Source: Phycisphaerae bacterium (GTDB lineage Bacteria; Planctomycetota; Phycisphaerae; UBA1845; UTPLA1). Taken from it: a stretch of 6,744 bases of DNA. Below the pieces are notes generated by a model. That model searched no databases. It was given only the letters and a program-made list of their open reading frames with translations, and was not told the DNA's origin. Within the stretch, counting starts at the first letter, position 1; the number at the start of each line of letters is the position of its first letter. The position numbers and the translations under genes were made by a program. The DNA lies in contig JAFGQA010000394.1 of assembly GCA_016935885.1 (NCBI GenBank), positions 1 to 6,744 on the forward strand, written 5' to 3'. Below are positions 1-6,687 of the stretch, in pieces.

Positions 1-87
1 GAGAATCCCTTCTCGGTCCTGAAGCCGGTGCCGAGAAAGGATTCTCGGCAGAGCGTACAGTCGTTCTATTTGTGAAACGCCGTACTA
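1..87 (+). repeat. Element A, copy 1 (left part cut off by window edge)
   Basis: This stretch matches 3822-3908 at 83 of 87 positions, differing only at 8, 37, 57 and 85. It contains the right half of a hairpin (GAGAA 1-5 with TTCTC 10-14; the outer GGTCC at 15-19 would pair with bases before the window). A perfect 8-bp hairpin follows: GCCGAGAA at 30-37, loop AGGA, TTCTCGGC at 42-49. It ends with the terminal motif TGTGAAACGCCGTACTA at 71-87. Two of the four differences fall in a hairpin loop (8) or turn an A-T pair into a G-T pair (37), so the folds are kept. By comparison with the full copy at 3777-3910, about 43-45 bases of its left side lie outside the window. No coding role is seen. Confidence 0.9.
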
Positions 88-116
88 CGCTGACGGCTGC
101 ACTTGGGCTACGGATG

Positions 117-209
117 GATTGCCGGCGGCGGCTTATCCGCCAGTGGGCACGGCTTGGCAAGCTGGCCGTGGCATCCCGGCAATCGTGACACGTGTGAAAC
201 GCGGTACTA
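117..209. repeat. Foldable segment B ending in the element A terminal motif
   Basis: A perfect 9-bp closing stem (GATTGCCGG 117-125 with CCGGCAATC 176-184) encloses two hairpins. The first is GGCGG 127-131 with CCGCC 137-141. The second is CACGGC 148-153 with GCCGTG 165-170. Nine bases later comes TGTGAAACGCGGTACTA (193-209), which differs from the right end of element A copy 1 (71-87) at one position. The core is unlike that of element A, and I find no matching left-end inverted repeat in 88-116. It may be a second repeat type with the same end, or a degraded unit. The shared end and the stems are direct observations; membership of one family is inference. Confidence 0.6.
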
Positions 210-353
210 AGGAGCCGCGCAGAAGCAACTTAAACGGTTGATCCGCCAAACGGCAAGCCGGCAGGCCGGCCAAGCGGCGCAATCGATCATGTTATCTTCG
301 CGCGACGCCTAAGTGCCCAGAGTGCAGCGAGTGAAAGCTCGATTGGGTAACGG

Positions 354-1367
354 ATGACGATGGACGAACCTGTCAGCTTGGACATCGAGGCAACGGCCGC
401 ACGCCTCGACGCCGCCTCACGGATCGTCGTCACGACGCATGCGCGGGCGGACGGCGATGCGATCGGCAGCGCGGCGGCGGTGCAGCGCGTGCTGCGTCAA
501 CGCGGCAAGGTCGTCACGGCATATCTGCACGAGGAGGCCTTGGAGCGATACGTCTTCCTCGCGGAGTGGGAGCCGCTGGCCGTTTGGGACGTTGCGACTG
601 CGGCAGGTGTTCTGGCCGACGCCGACCTGATCGTGATTGTAGACACGTGTTCGGTGGACCAACTGCGTGCCATGGCCGATGTGATCAAGGCGGCAGCGGT
701 TCCCAGGCTGGCGATCGATCACCACGTCACGCGCGACAACATCGTGGACGCCATCCTCGCAGACGAGCGGGCCGGCGCCTGTGCGCAGATCATCACGCGG
801 CTGTGCGAGCACGCCGGCTGGCCCCTGGACGCCAAAACGGCGAGCCTGTTGTACACGGGCCTGGCCACCGACACGGGTTGGTTTCGGTTTTCCAATGCCG
901 ACAGTGCCGTGTATGCGACGGCCTCGCGCCTGATCGATGCGGGGGCGCGGCCAAATGAACTGTACGAGCGTCTATATCTCAGCGATTGCGAGGCGCGGGC
1001 CCGCCTGGTGGGGGCCGTGCTGTCGTCGTTCGAGCTGCACGCCGACGGCCGGCTGGCCGTCATCCGGCTGACCCGCGAATTGATTGCCCGGTGCGGCGCG
1101 ACGCACGACATGACCGAAGACGTGATCAACGAGCCGCAGCGCATCGGGTCGGTCGTGGCGTGCGTGCTGTTCATCGAGCCGCCGGCGGACGGCTATATCC
1201 GCGTCAGCCTCCGCAGCAAGCGCGGCGTGGATGTCGCGGAGATGGCGTCGCGATTCGGCGGCGGCGGGCACCAGCGTGCCGCGGGCGTGCGGATCACAGG
1301 CACGATGGACAGCGTCACGAAGCAGGTCATTCCCGCCATGATCGAGGCCGTAAGGTCCGCGACCTGA
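354..1367 (+). CDS. nrnA: DHH/DHHA1 phosphoesterase, NrnA-like oligoribonuclease / pAp phosphatase
   Basis: This 337-residue protein has the full set of DHH-family motifs. Motif I is H29-x3-D33-x-D35 followed by AIGS. Motif II is D97 in IVDTC. Motif III is the DHH triad D122-H123-H124. Motif IV is D173 in ATDTGWFRFSN. The C-terminal DHHA1 domain ends in the glycine-rich loop FGGGGHQRAAG (301-311), which contacts the substrate. The family uses two metal ions, usually manganese, to degrade 2-5 nt RNAs from an end and, in many members, to dephosphorylate 3'-phosphoadenosine 5'-phosphate in the cytoplasm. Length and motif order are normal and nothing is truncated. The ATG at 354 is preceded by only a weak GGGTAACGG; a second ATG two codons on (360) is equally possible. 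rbfA and truB, often adjacent in other bacteria, are not in the window. Which activity dominates cannot be told from sequence. Confidence 0.94.
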   Translation: MTMDEPVSLDIEATAARLDAASRIVVTTHARADGDAIGSAAAVQRVLRQRGKVVTAYLHEEALERYVFLAEWEPLAVWDVATAAGVLADADLIVIVDTCSVDQLRAMADVIKAAAVPRLAIDHHVTRDNIVDAILADERAGACAQIITRLCEHAGWPLDAKTASLLYTGLATDTGWFRFSNADSAVYATASRLIDAGARPNELYERLYLSDCEARARLVGAVLSSFELHADGRLAVIRLTRELIARCGATHDMTEDVINEPQRIGSVVACVLFIEPPADGYIRVSLRSKRGVDVAEMASRFGGGGHQRAAGVRITGTMDSVTKQVIPAMIEAVRSAT

Positions 1368-1425
1368 CGCCCGCGTGGTTCCTCGATCCCGTGGACCTCA
1401 AACGCGTGTCCGCAAACGATGTGGC

Positions 1426-1620
1426 GCTATCCCGGATAACTCACCACAGAGCACACAGAGATCACAGAGAGATGTCAGAAAGTAGCCTAGCGAAGCTGGC
1501 GCAGCATGACTGGTAATACACACTGTCAAAACAAAAAGCGCTCGGATTTCGCCATAACTTCCTTCTCAACAACACTCTGCGCTCTCCGTGGTTTCTGTGG
1601 TATGAACGATCCGGGCTATC
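1426..1620. mobile_element. MITE-like inverted-repeat element with flanking direct repeats
   Basis: The left arm begins CCGGAT (1432-1437) followed by a CACCACAGAG-type tract (1442-1469). The right arm (1575-1602, then ATCCGG 1609-1614) is its imperfect reverse complement; the two 28-base tracts agree at 21 positions. The element proper (1432-1614, 183 bp) has no ORF of note and is less GC-rich inside than its surroundings. It is flanked on both sides by GCTATC (1426-1431 and 1615-1620), consistent with a target-site duplication. From memory, tracts of the form CACCACAGAG/CACAGAG recur in many environmental bacterial genomes, but I cannot verify that here. It sits between the convergent nrnA and ggt genes, where insertion would be harmless. 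A bidirectional terminator or RNA hairpin role is an alternative. Confidence 0.6.
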
Positions 1621-1724
1621 ACATCATCACCGGCGTTTTGCAGAATGCCCAAATCGCTGTGATTGCCCCCCTTCTTCCACGGTAGGACGGCGTCGCTGAC
1701 ATACGAAAGCCTCGTTTTGCGCAA

Positions 1725-1751
1725 GCCCAATTATCAGACAAGAGCTTGGGC
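1725..1751 (-). terminator. Weak hairpin just downstream of ggt
   Basis: GCCCAA (1725-1730) and TTGGGC (1746-1751) are perfect inverted complements with a 15-base loop. The stem starts about five bases after the ggt stop codon on the minus strand. No T-rich tract follows on that strand, so this is at best a poor intrinsic terminator or a transcript-end stabiliser. The rest of 1368-1755, apart from the inverted-repeat element, shows nothing I recognise. Confidence 0.25.
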
Positions 1752-1755
1752 AAAC

Positions 1756-3492
1756 TCATCCACCTACAGGCCTGCCGCCCTTGGATGGGTCGCACGCACC
1801 ACGCCAGCCGGTGGTGGTGCGCTGAATGGCCTGGACGCAGCCGGCCGAACCCGAATACCAGCGGACGGCGTGGCCCCGGTCGAGGAGGCCGCGGAGAACG
1901 GCCGGTTTGATAGCGCGTTGCAGGTTGACTTGATCGGGCAGCCATTGATGGTGCATGCGCGGAGCGGCGATGGCTTCATCGATAGGCATCCCCCGCGTCA
2001 GGGCGTTCAGAATCGTCTGCAGCGTGGCGGTGATGATCTTCGGGCCGCCGGATGCCCCGGCGAGCAACTCAACCTTGCCGTCGCGCAGCGCAATCGTGGG
2101 TGACATGCTGCTCAGCGGACGGCGCCCTGGGCGGATCAGGTTTCGTGCCGATTGCCGCAGGCCGAATGCGTTGGGCGTCCTCGTGTCCACCGCGAAGTCG
2201 TCCATCTCGTTGTTCAGGATGACGCCGGTGCCTGGAACGAGGATACGCGAGCCGAACGCCAGATTGATCGTCTCCGTGCAACAAACGGCCATGCCGTCCG
2301 CATCCACGACGCAGAAATGGCTGGTTCCCCCGTCGTCGGGCGTCGTTTGAAGCCCGTAGGACTTGGCCGGCTTCGTCTTGTCGGGATCGATCTTCGACCA
2401 CACGTCTCGGGCGTGGTCCTGCGAGATCATTCGTCCCACGTCCGCCATGACCTGCGGGGACCGGTCGCCGAGGAGGGCGGCCCGCTCGGCGAAGGCGTGC
2501 TTCATGGCTTCGACGAGCAGATGCGCGTCGGCCGGATTCGTTGTGTCAAGCTCGGTGATGGGGCGACCGGCCTGTGACAAGACGTTTAGCATCTCCAGGA
2601 TCACCGCGCCGCCGGAACTGGGCGGCGGCATGGCGATGATCTCGTAGGGCCCGAACCGGCCGCGCAGGGGCTCCACCATCCGAACGCTGTAGCCAACCAG
2701 ATCGTCTTTTGTGAGCGGGCCGCCGCGATGTTGGATCTCTGCGACGATCTTGTCGGCGACCGGCCCGTCGTAGAAGCCCCGGGCGCCCCGCCGCGCGATC
2801 GCCTCCAGTGTCATGGCTATGTCACTGCGATCAACGTCGTCCCCGACGGCCACCGCCTCGCCGTTTTCGAGGAATCGCCGACACAGTTCCGCGAAGCGCT
2901 CGCGATATCGCGGGTGTTCTCGACAGTCTTCGGCAAGCTTCGTCATTGCCTCGTGAAGGTGGGCGTCGACCTCCAACGGCGAACGCGCCAGACGAATAGC
3001 CGGCGCGAGGATTTGCCACGTGGACAGTCTTCCAGACCCGTATTGCTCCAAAGCGTGCAGGAGGCCGTGGACGGTTCCCGGCACGGCGACGGCCCAGGCG
3101 CCAAGTCTGGTTTTGCCGGCGATGGGCCGGTTGTCGTCATCCAGGTAATGATCGAGCGTCGCGCCGGCCGGGGCGGCTTCGCGGTAGTCCAAGGCGATGG
3201 TGAGCCCGTCCGGCCGGTGAACGATCATGAATCCACCGCCACCGAGCCCACAGCTTTCGGGCCGGACAACCGCCAGGGCGAACGACGTGGCCACCGCGGC
3301 GTCGACGGCGTTGCCGCCCGCAACCAGAATCTCGGCACCGGCTTGGGAGGCCGCTTCGTGGTCGGCCGCCACCATGGTGTGTGTGCCGTCCACCGACCAG
3401 GAGGCATGGGGGCCACCCGTGCAGCCGACAGATGTGAATACGGACGCAGCCAGAGCCGCCAGGATTAGCAGCACATGGCAAGACTGTGGCAC
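1756..3492 (-). CDS. ggt: Gamma-glutamyltransferase, probable lipoprotein
   Basis: This is an Ntn-hydrolase that matures by self-cleavage into large and small subunits. It transfers or hydrolyses the gamma-glutamyl group of glutathione and related compounds outside the cytoplasm. Numbering is from the GTG at 3492 (578 aa, usual family length). The N-terminal conserved segment GGNAVDAAVA is at 59-68. The substrate arginine is R104 in LDYREAAPAGA. The nucleophile is T390 in DDGGTSHFCVVD, where cleavage is expected. NNEMDDF is at 427-433, with D432 as the likely amino-group ligand. PLSSMSPTI (S461-S462) and the oxyanion-hole glycines G482-G483 follow. The C-terminus looks complete. The first 24 residues form a hydrophobic signal ending SVGC, an imperfect lipobox. 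The GTG at 3492 has GAGG five bases upstream. A GTG at 3516 would add eight residues including a lysine. A TTG at 3624 has no Shine-Dalgarno sequence and an implausible arginine-rich extension. It is convergent with nrnA. Confidence 0.96.
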   Translation of the reverse strand: MPQSCHVLLILAALAASVFTSVGCTGGPHASWSVDGTHTMVAADHEAASQAGAEILVAGGNAVDAAVATSFALAVVRPESCGLGGGGFMIVHRPDGLTIALDYREAAPAGATLDHYLDDDNRPIAGKTRLGAWAVAVPGTVHGLLHALEQYGSGRLSTWQILAPAIRLARSPLEVDAHLHEAMTKLAEDCREHPRYRERFAELCRRFLENGEAVAVGDDVDRSDIAMTLEAIARRGARGFYDGPVADKIVAEIQHRGGPLTKDDLVGYSVRMVEPLRGRFGPYEIIAMPPPSSGGAVILEMLNVLSQAGRPITELDTTNPADAHLLVEAMKHAFAERAALLGDRSPQVMADVGRMISQDHARDVWSKIDPDKTKPAKSYGLQTTPDDGGTSHFCVVDADGMAVCCTETINLAFGSRILVPGTGVILNNEMDDFAVDTRTPNAFGLRQSARNLIRPGRRPLSSMSPTIALRDGKVELLAGASGGPKIITATLQTILNALTRGMPIDEAIAAPRMHHQWLPDQVNLQRAIKPAVLRGLLDRGHAVRWYSGSAGCVQAIQRTTTGWRGACDPSKGGRPVGG

Positions 3493-3659
3493 CAGCGCCT
3501 CGCCGGTGGTCTTCACGGTCAGGAACGGCGTTTCCGAACGGCTGTTTTGCCTTTTACCACGGGCTGTTAGCCTTCTTGTCACGACCACGTCTTGGAAGGT
3601 AACTGTCCGTGTCCGCGACGGCAAGGGGCCAGGCGAGGAAGCTGAGAACCCGGGCGCGC

Positions 3660-3694
3660 AAAGAAGAACCGATGCCGGACGGGAACCGGCATCG
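3660..3694 (-). terminator. Probable intrinsic terminator, minus strand
   Basis: A perfect 9-bp GC-rich stem (CGATGCCGG 3670-3678 with CCGGCATCG 3686-3694, 7-base loop) is followed on the minus strand by a pyrimidine tract TTCTTCTTT (3668 down to 3660). It lies downstream of the small minus-strand gene ending at 3906 and upstream of ggt, so it would separate the two transcripts. The tract has interrupting C residues, so efficiency is uncertain. On the plus strand no T tract follows. The rest of 3493-3776 shows no gene I trust and would hold the ggt promoter, which I cannot pinpoint. Confidence 0.5.
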
Positions 3695-3776
3695 ATTCAC
3701 GGTGGTTTCTGGCTGACCGCGGGAAGTCGGCAAGCCCTGCGAGTGATGACGACTGTTTCTATTCCGGGCCGGGCAG

Positions 3777-3910
3777 GCTAGTACCGCGTTTCATAAGAAA
3801 CGCGACTACGATTGCTGGACCGAGAATCACTTCTCGGTCCTGAAGCCGGTGCCGAGAGAGGATTCTCGGCAGAGCGTGCAGTCGTTCTATTTGTGAAACG
3901 CCGTATTAGC
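3777..3910. mobile_element. Element A, copy 2: complete repeat with terminal inverted repeats and three hairpins
   Basis: The left end GCTAGTACCGCGTTTCATAA (3777-3796) and the reverse complement of the right end (3891-3910) agree at 17 of 20 positions, giving imperfect terminal inverted repeats. Three hairpins lie inside: CGCGTTTC 3785-3792 with GAAACGCG 3797-3804 (loop ATAA); GGACCGAGAA 3817-3826 with TTCTCGGTCC 3831-3840 (perfect 10 bp, loop TCAC); and GCCGAGAG 3851-3858 with TTCTCGGC 3863-3870 (8 bp including one G-T pair, loop AGGA). The part from 3822 to 3908 repeats 1-87. It encodes no protein. Size, inverted ends and a second copy fit a non-autonomous MITE-like or REPIN-like repeat, but no transposase is in the window. 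The last three bases of its right end (3906-3908) are the TAA stop codon of the neighbouring minus-strand gene. Confidence 0.8.
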
Positions 3911-4169
3911 TCTCGGACTGATCTTCCAGCATCTTCCGGAGCTGCTCGTTCTCTCGTCTGGTCGCCTCGAGGTCGAACAGGAGGTACTTGATCGACAACC
4001 GAAGGTAGTCAATCGATGCGTGCAAGCTGGTGACCGTCTTATTCAGTTTGTCGTGACGCTCCTTGGCCTGGGCGGCGAGTGCCTCAATCTTGGCACGCTC
4101 CTCCGCTGGCATGTCGCCGATCTCCTGGACTAGTTCGGCAAGCTTACGCTGAAACGTATTCTCGTCCAT
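3906..4169 (-). CDS. Small coiled-coil protein of unknown function
   Basis: This is an 87-residue hydrophilic, highly charged protein that should be almost wholly helical. An N-terminal acidic segment (MDENTFQRKLAELVQEIGDM) is followed by an Ala/Glu/Lys-rich helix at 21-45. A probable coiled coil spans about 46-82, with the strongest signature KYLLFDLEATRREN at 61-74. There is no signal peptide or membrane segment. The ATG at 4169 is chosen because AGGGGAG (4174-4180 on the complement) lies four bases upstream and coding character stops there; the open frame runs on to 4301 but is arginine-rich and non-protein-like. From memory, small proteins with a similar KYLxFDLEATRRE segment occur in planctomycetes without known function; I cannot confirm this. 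It stands alone, divergent from the membrane protein gene at 4817. Its TAA stop is formed by the end of element A, so the original C-terminus may have been altered. Confidence 0.78.
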   Translation of the reverse strand: MDENTFQRKLAELVQEIGDMPAEERAKIEALAAQAKERHDKLNKTVTSLHASIDYLRLSIKYLLFDLEATRRENEQLRKMLEDQSES

Positions 4170-4816
4170 GGCTCTCCCCTCGTCTCTTCCTGATGTCCTC
4201 CAGGCGGGCCGTGTTCTCGTATTGGCCGCTCGCCCCCGTGTCTCCCCTGACACCCAACGCCGACGGTGCGCTCGTGTGCAACCGGTATGCCGCGGCAGCA
4301 CGGCAGCCGCGCCGATCGCGCGATGCTCGTAACGCCCTTGTTAGAAGCGGATTGCGCCGAGACCGCCCGGCCCGAGGCGGCCGTGCGGACGAGACCGGTT
4401 GTGAGGGCCGGTTGCACCAGACGAACGCCGGCCGGAAGGATCGTCCGCACATCTGAATGGCGACACAGGCCGCCCCGAACCCACCGCCGGTAAAAGCACG
4501 GTCCAGGGGGCAGTACGCCGATAGGTCAGTTTCTGGCAGTGATGTTCTGCGCCGCGGCGTGGTCATGATGTGCGAAGTCAATGTTCGGTGTAGCGGCGGC
4601 GACACAGACGAGCCGGGGGCCCGAGGCAACGCCGGGCGGCCGGCCGTCTTGGGGGGCACCGTTGGTCCGAGAAGGCCGCGAGGACTGAAGCCTGCGGCCC
4701 CTCTGTCGCACCTCGTCAACGAGACGGCCAGTCTGGGTTACGAATCTGCCTGCATTACGTAGTCTTCGACATTGGTGTAAGCTCGTTCCGAGAACCGCGC
4801 TGCGCCGATTGAGACC
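4170..4816. other. Long divergent intergenic region without a convincing gene
   Basis: These 647 bases separate two divergent genes. Open frames exist on both strands (for example 4144-4719 on the minus strand), but their translations are Arg/Pro/Ser/Ala-rich, lack recognisable motifs and have no good ribosome-binding sites, as expected for chance frames in GC-rich DNA. The region should hold promoters for both neighbours. I see no confident -35/-10 pair, no tRNA, no riboswitch I recognise and no tandem repeat. The only clear local structure is the hairpin at 4674-4699. Confidence 0.6.
4674..4699. other. GC-rich imperfect hairpin upstream of the GT-C/TPR gene
   Basis: GGCCGC (4674-4679) pairs with GCGGCC (4694-4699). 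After a one-base bulge, AGG (4681-4683) pairs with CCT (4691-4693), leaving a 7-base loop ACTGAAG. It lies about 118 bases before the start codon at 4817. No T-rich tract follows on either strand, so it is not an evident terminator. In such GC-rich DNA it could be fortuitous. Confidence 0.35.
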
Positions 4817-6631
4817 ATGACAAAGACGCTACATCGATCCGATTCTGTGACCGAGACGCTCGATTCCCGAGCGGGCTCTCCAGTCTGGCTGACGGTGCTT
4901 ATCGTCATCGTGCTCGTGGCCATTGTCCTGGCGGCGTTCTGGCCGGCGCTCAACGGCGCGTTCCTCAATTGGGACGATGATCGCAACTTCGTAGAGAACC
5001 CCGATTATCGCGGCCTGGGTATCAAGCAGTCCGCGTGGGCGCTGCGAACCTACCATCTGGGCGTCTGGCAGCCGTTGAGTTGGATGCTGCTCGGTCTCCA
5101 ATACGAACTCGGCGAGATGGACTCGGCGGGCGGAGCAGAATCGGCCGGCGGCATGGATCCGGCGATCTACCATCAGTTCAGCCTGATCCTGCACGCCATC
5201 AACGTCGTCGTGTTCTACCTAATGGCGGTTGCGCTACTGCAGGCTGGGCTGCGGCAGACAGGCCGTGCAACCACAGCCGTTTGTGTATGCTCGGCGGCGA
5301 TGGCGATGTTGTTCGCCGTGCATCCGCTTCGTGTCGAGGTCGTATCCTGGGTCTCGTGTCAGCCGTATCTGCCCGCGGCGCTGTTCTATATGTTGGCGGT
5401 CCTCGCCTACGTGCAAGGCCGTCGCCGGGCGGAGAGCCCAAGGTCGTGGTACAAATGGCTCGCCGTTGTATTTGCGTGCTATCTGCTGGGCGTGGCGTCG
5501 AAGGCCGTCGTGGTCAGCCTGCCGGCGGTGTTGCTGATTCTCGACGTGTATCCGTTGGGCCGTTGGGGCGGCCCGAACGGATGGCTGAGCCGCCCGGGCC
5601 TGCGCGTATGGATCGAGAAGTTGCCGTTCTTCGCCGTCGCAGTGGTCGTTTCCGTGCTGGCCGCCGCCGCAAAGGACTACAGCGATTCGCGCATGCCGTT
5701 CAGTGTCTTTGATGCGGATGCGCAACTCGCCCAGTCCGCCTACGGATTGATATTCTACCTATTCAAGACGATGGCACCGGTCAACTTGATTCCCTATTAC
5801 AGGCTGCCGGATGATCTCGACCTCGCGACACTTCGCTTCGGGCTCTGCGCCGCCGTCGTGCTGGCCGTGACAATTGGATTGGCTGTCCTGCGACGACGCT
5901 GGCCAGCCGTGCTGGCGATGTGGGTTGCGTACATCGTGATCCTGTTGCCGAACCTGGGTATCGTGCAGATCTCACAGCAGATCGCCACCGACCGCTACAG
6001 CTACCTCGCCATCATGCCTGTCATGGTCCTGCTCGCCGGTGCCATGCTGAAGATGTGGCAAAGCCGAGGCCGGCATCGAATCGCGATTCGCAGCGCCCTA
6101 TTGACGGGCGTCTGCGCGATCACGTTGATATTCACATTGGCCTCGCGACGACAGACCGGCGTCTGGAACAACTCCATCGCCCTGTGGAAGGCGACGTTGG
6201 CGCTCGATCCCGATTGTGCCGTGGCCGAGTGCAACCTTGGCGTGGCCCTTCTCACGAAGCAGCAGTACGTTGAGGCCTCGCGCCACATCAGCAAGGCCAT
6301 CGACCTGGACCGCGATTTCGCCTGGGCCTACAGCAACCTGGGCACGATCCTGCTGGAGGCGAATCGCTTCAAAGATGCGGCCGTATGTTTCGAGCGGGCG
6401 CTGGATGTGGAGCCGCCCCTCAGCCACCTCGATCGGGCCAAGGCACACGCCGGGCTGGGCGCCGCCTGTGCCGGACTGGGACAGTATGACTCGGCCTGGA
6501 GACACACTCGCCGGGCCCAGCAAATGGGATTGGAAGTGGCCCAGAAGATGATTGACTATCTCAAGACCGTGTCGGAAGAGCCGAAAGACTCCACTCAAGA
6601 GGCTTCAACGATTCAAGGGGGCGAGGATTGA
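4817..6631 (+). CDS. Multi-pass GT-C-like glycosyltransferase with C-terminal TPR repeats (TMTC/PMT-like)
   Basis: This 604-residue protein has about a dozen hydrophobic segments (roughly 23-42, 120-142, 153-170, 185-200, 212-245, 268-286, 304-322, 341-357, 361-381, 395-412, 427-443). The first extracytoplasmic loop carries FLNWDDDRNFVENP, with the acidic NWDDD at 51-55 typical of GT-C glycosyltransferases using polyprenyl-phosphate sugars. HPLRVEVVSW (169-178) and ATDRYSYL (390-397) match the conserved HPxxxExVxW and DRYxYL segments of TMTC-like proteins. The soluble C-terminus has about three TPR units (around 468-500, 502-534, 541-573) for protein contacts. Transfer of a sugar to envelope proteins or glycans is the likely role; donor and acceptor are unknown. 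The ATG at 4817 has only a weak upstream GAG, but it gives a short polar N-terminus before the first membrane helix. The frame is intact and the stop TGA is at 6629-6631. No sugar-pathway gene is nearby in the window. Confidence 0.9.
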   Translation: MTKTLHRSDSVTETLDSRAGSPVWLTVLIVIVLVAIVLAAFWPALNGAFLNWDDDRNFVENPDYRGLGIKQSAWALRTYHLGVWQPLSWMLLGLQYELGEMDSAGGAESAGGMDPAIYHQFSLILHAINVVVFYLMAVALLQAGLRQTGRATTAVCVCSAAMAMLFAVHPLRVEVVSWVSCQPYLPAALFYMLAVLAYVQGRRRAESPRSWYKWLAVVFACYLLGVASKAVVVSLPAVLLILDVYPLGRWGGPNGWLSRPGLRVWIEKLPFFAVAVVVSVLAAAAKDYSDSRMPFSVFDADAQLAQSAYGLIFYLFKTMAPVNLIPYYRLPDDLDLATLRFGLCAAVVLAVTIGLAVLRRRWPAVLAMWVAYIVILLPNLGIVQISQQIATDRYSYLAIMPVMVLLAGAMLKMWQSRGRHRIAIRSALLTGVCAITLIFTLASRRQTGVWNNSIALWKATLALDPDCAVAECNLGVALLTKQQYVEASRHISKAIDLDRDFAWAYSNLGTILLEANRFKDAAVCFERALDVEPPLSHLDRAKAHAGLGAACAGLGQYDSAWRHTRRAQQMGLEVAQKMIDYLKTVSEEPKDSTQEASTIQGGED

Positions 6632-6687
6632 TGTTCTCCCATTGGGCGATGTTGAAGCGCGACTTGAATGACTACTGTCATCTGACT

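Noticed and set aside
117..209. A tRNA-like or riboswitch-like cloverleaf
   Set aside because: Only two internal hairpins are visible, with no tRNA consensus loops, no anticodon arm and no known aptamer sequence; retained only as an unclassified structured repeat.
1..209. A CRISPR array, given the short repeated motifs with similar spacing
   Set aside because: Motif copies at 71-87 and 193-209 are only two, separated by structured DNA of about 105 bases, far longer than spacers, and others occur inverted kilobases away.
1531..1545. CAAAAAGCGCT, read on the minus strand as a possible terminator with a T tract
   Set aside because: The AGCGCT palindrome has no loop and no adequate stem upstream of the T-rich part.
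2728..3468. 246-codon plus-strand frame opposite the gamma-glutamyltransferase
   Set aside because: Antisense to a gene with all catalytic motifs intact; the translation has no recognisable domain and arises from codon bias.
3227..3781. Plus-strand frame ending in TAG at the left end of element A, as if it too used the repeat's stop codon
   Set aside because: Most of it is antisense to ggt and its translation is low-complexity, so the coincidence with the element's TAG is not evidence of a real gene.
4144..4719. 191-codon open frame on the minus strand in the divergent region
   Set aside because: The composition is dominated by Arg, Pro, Ser and Ala with no motif; it overlaps the start of the well-supported small gene in another frame and has no ribosome-binding site. 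A chance frame in GC-rich DNA.
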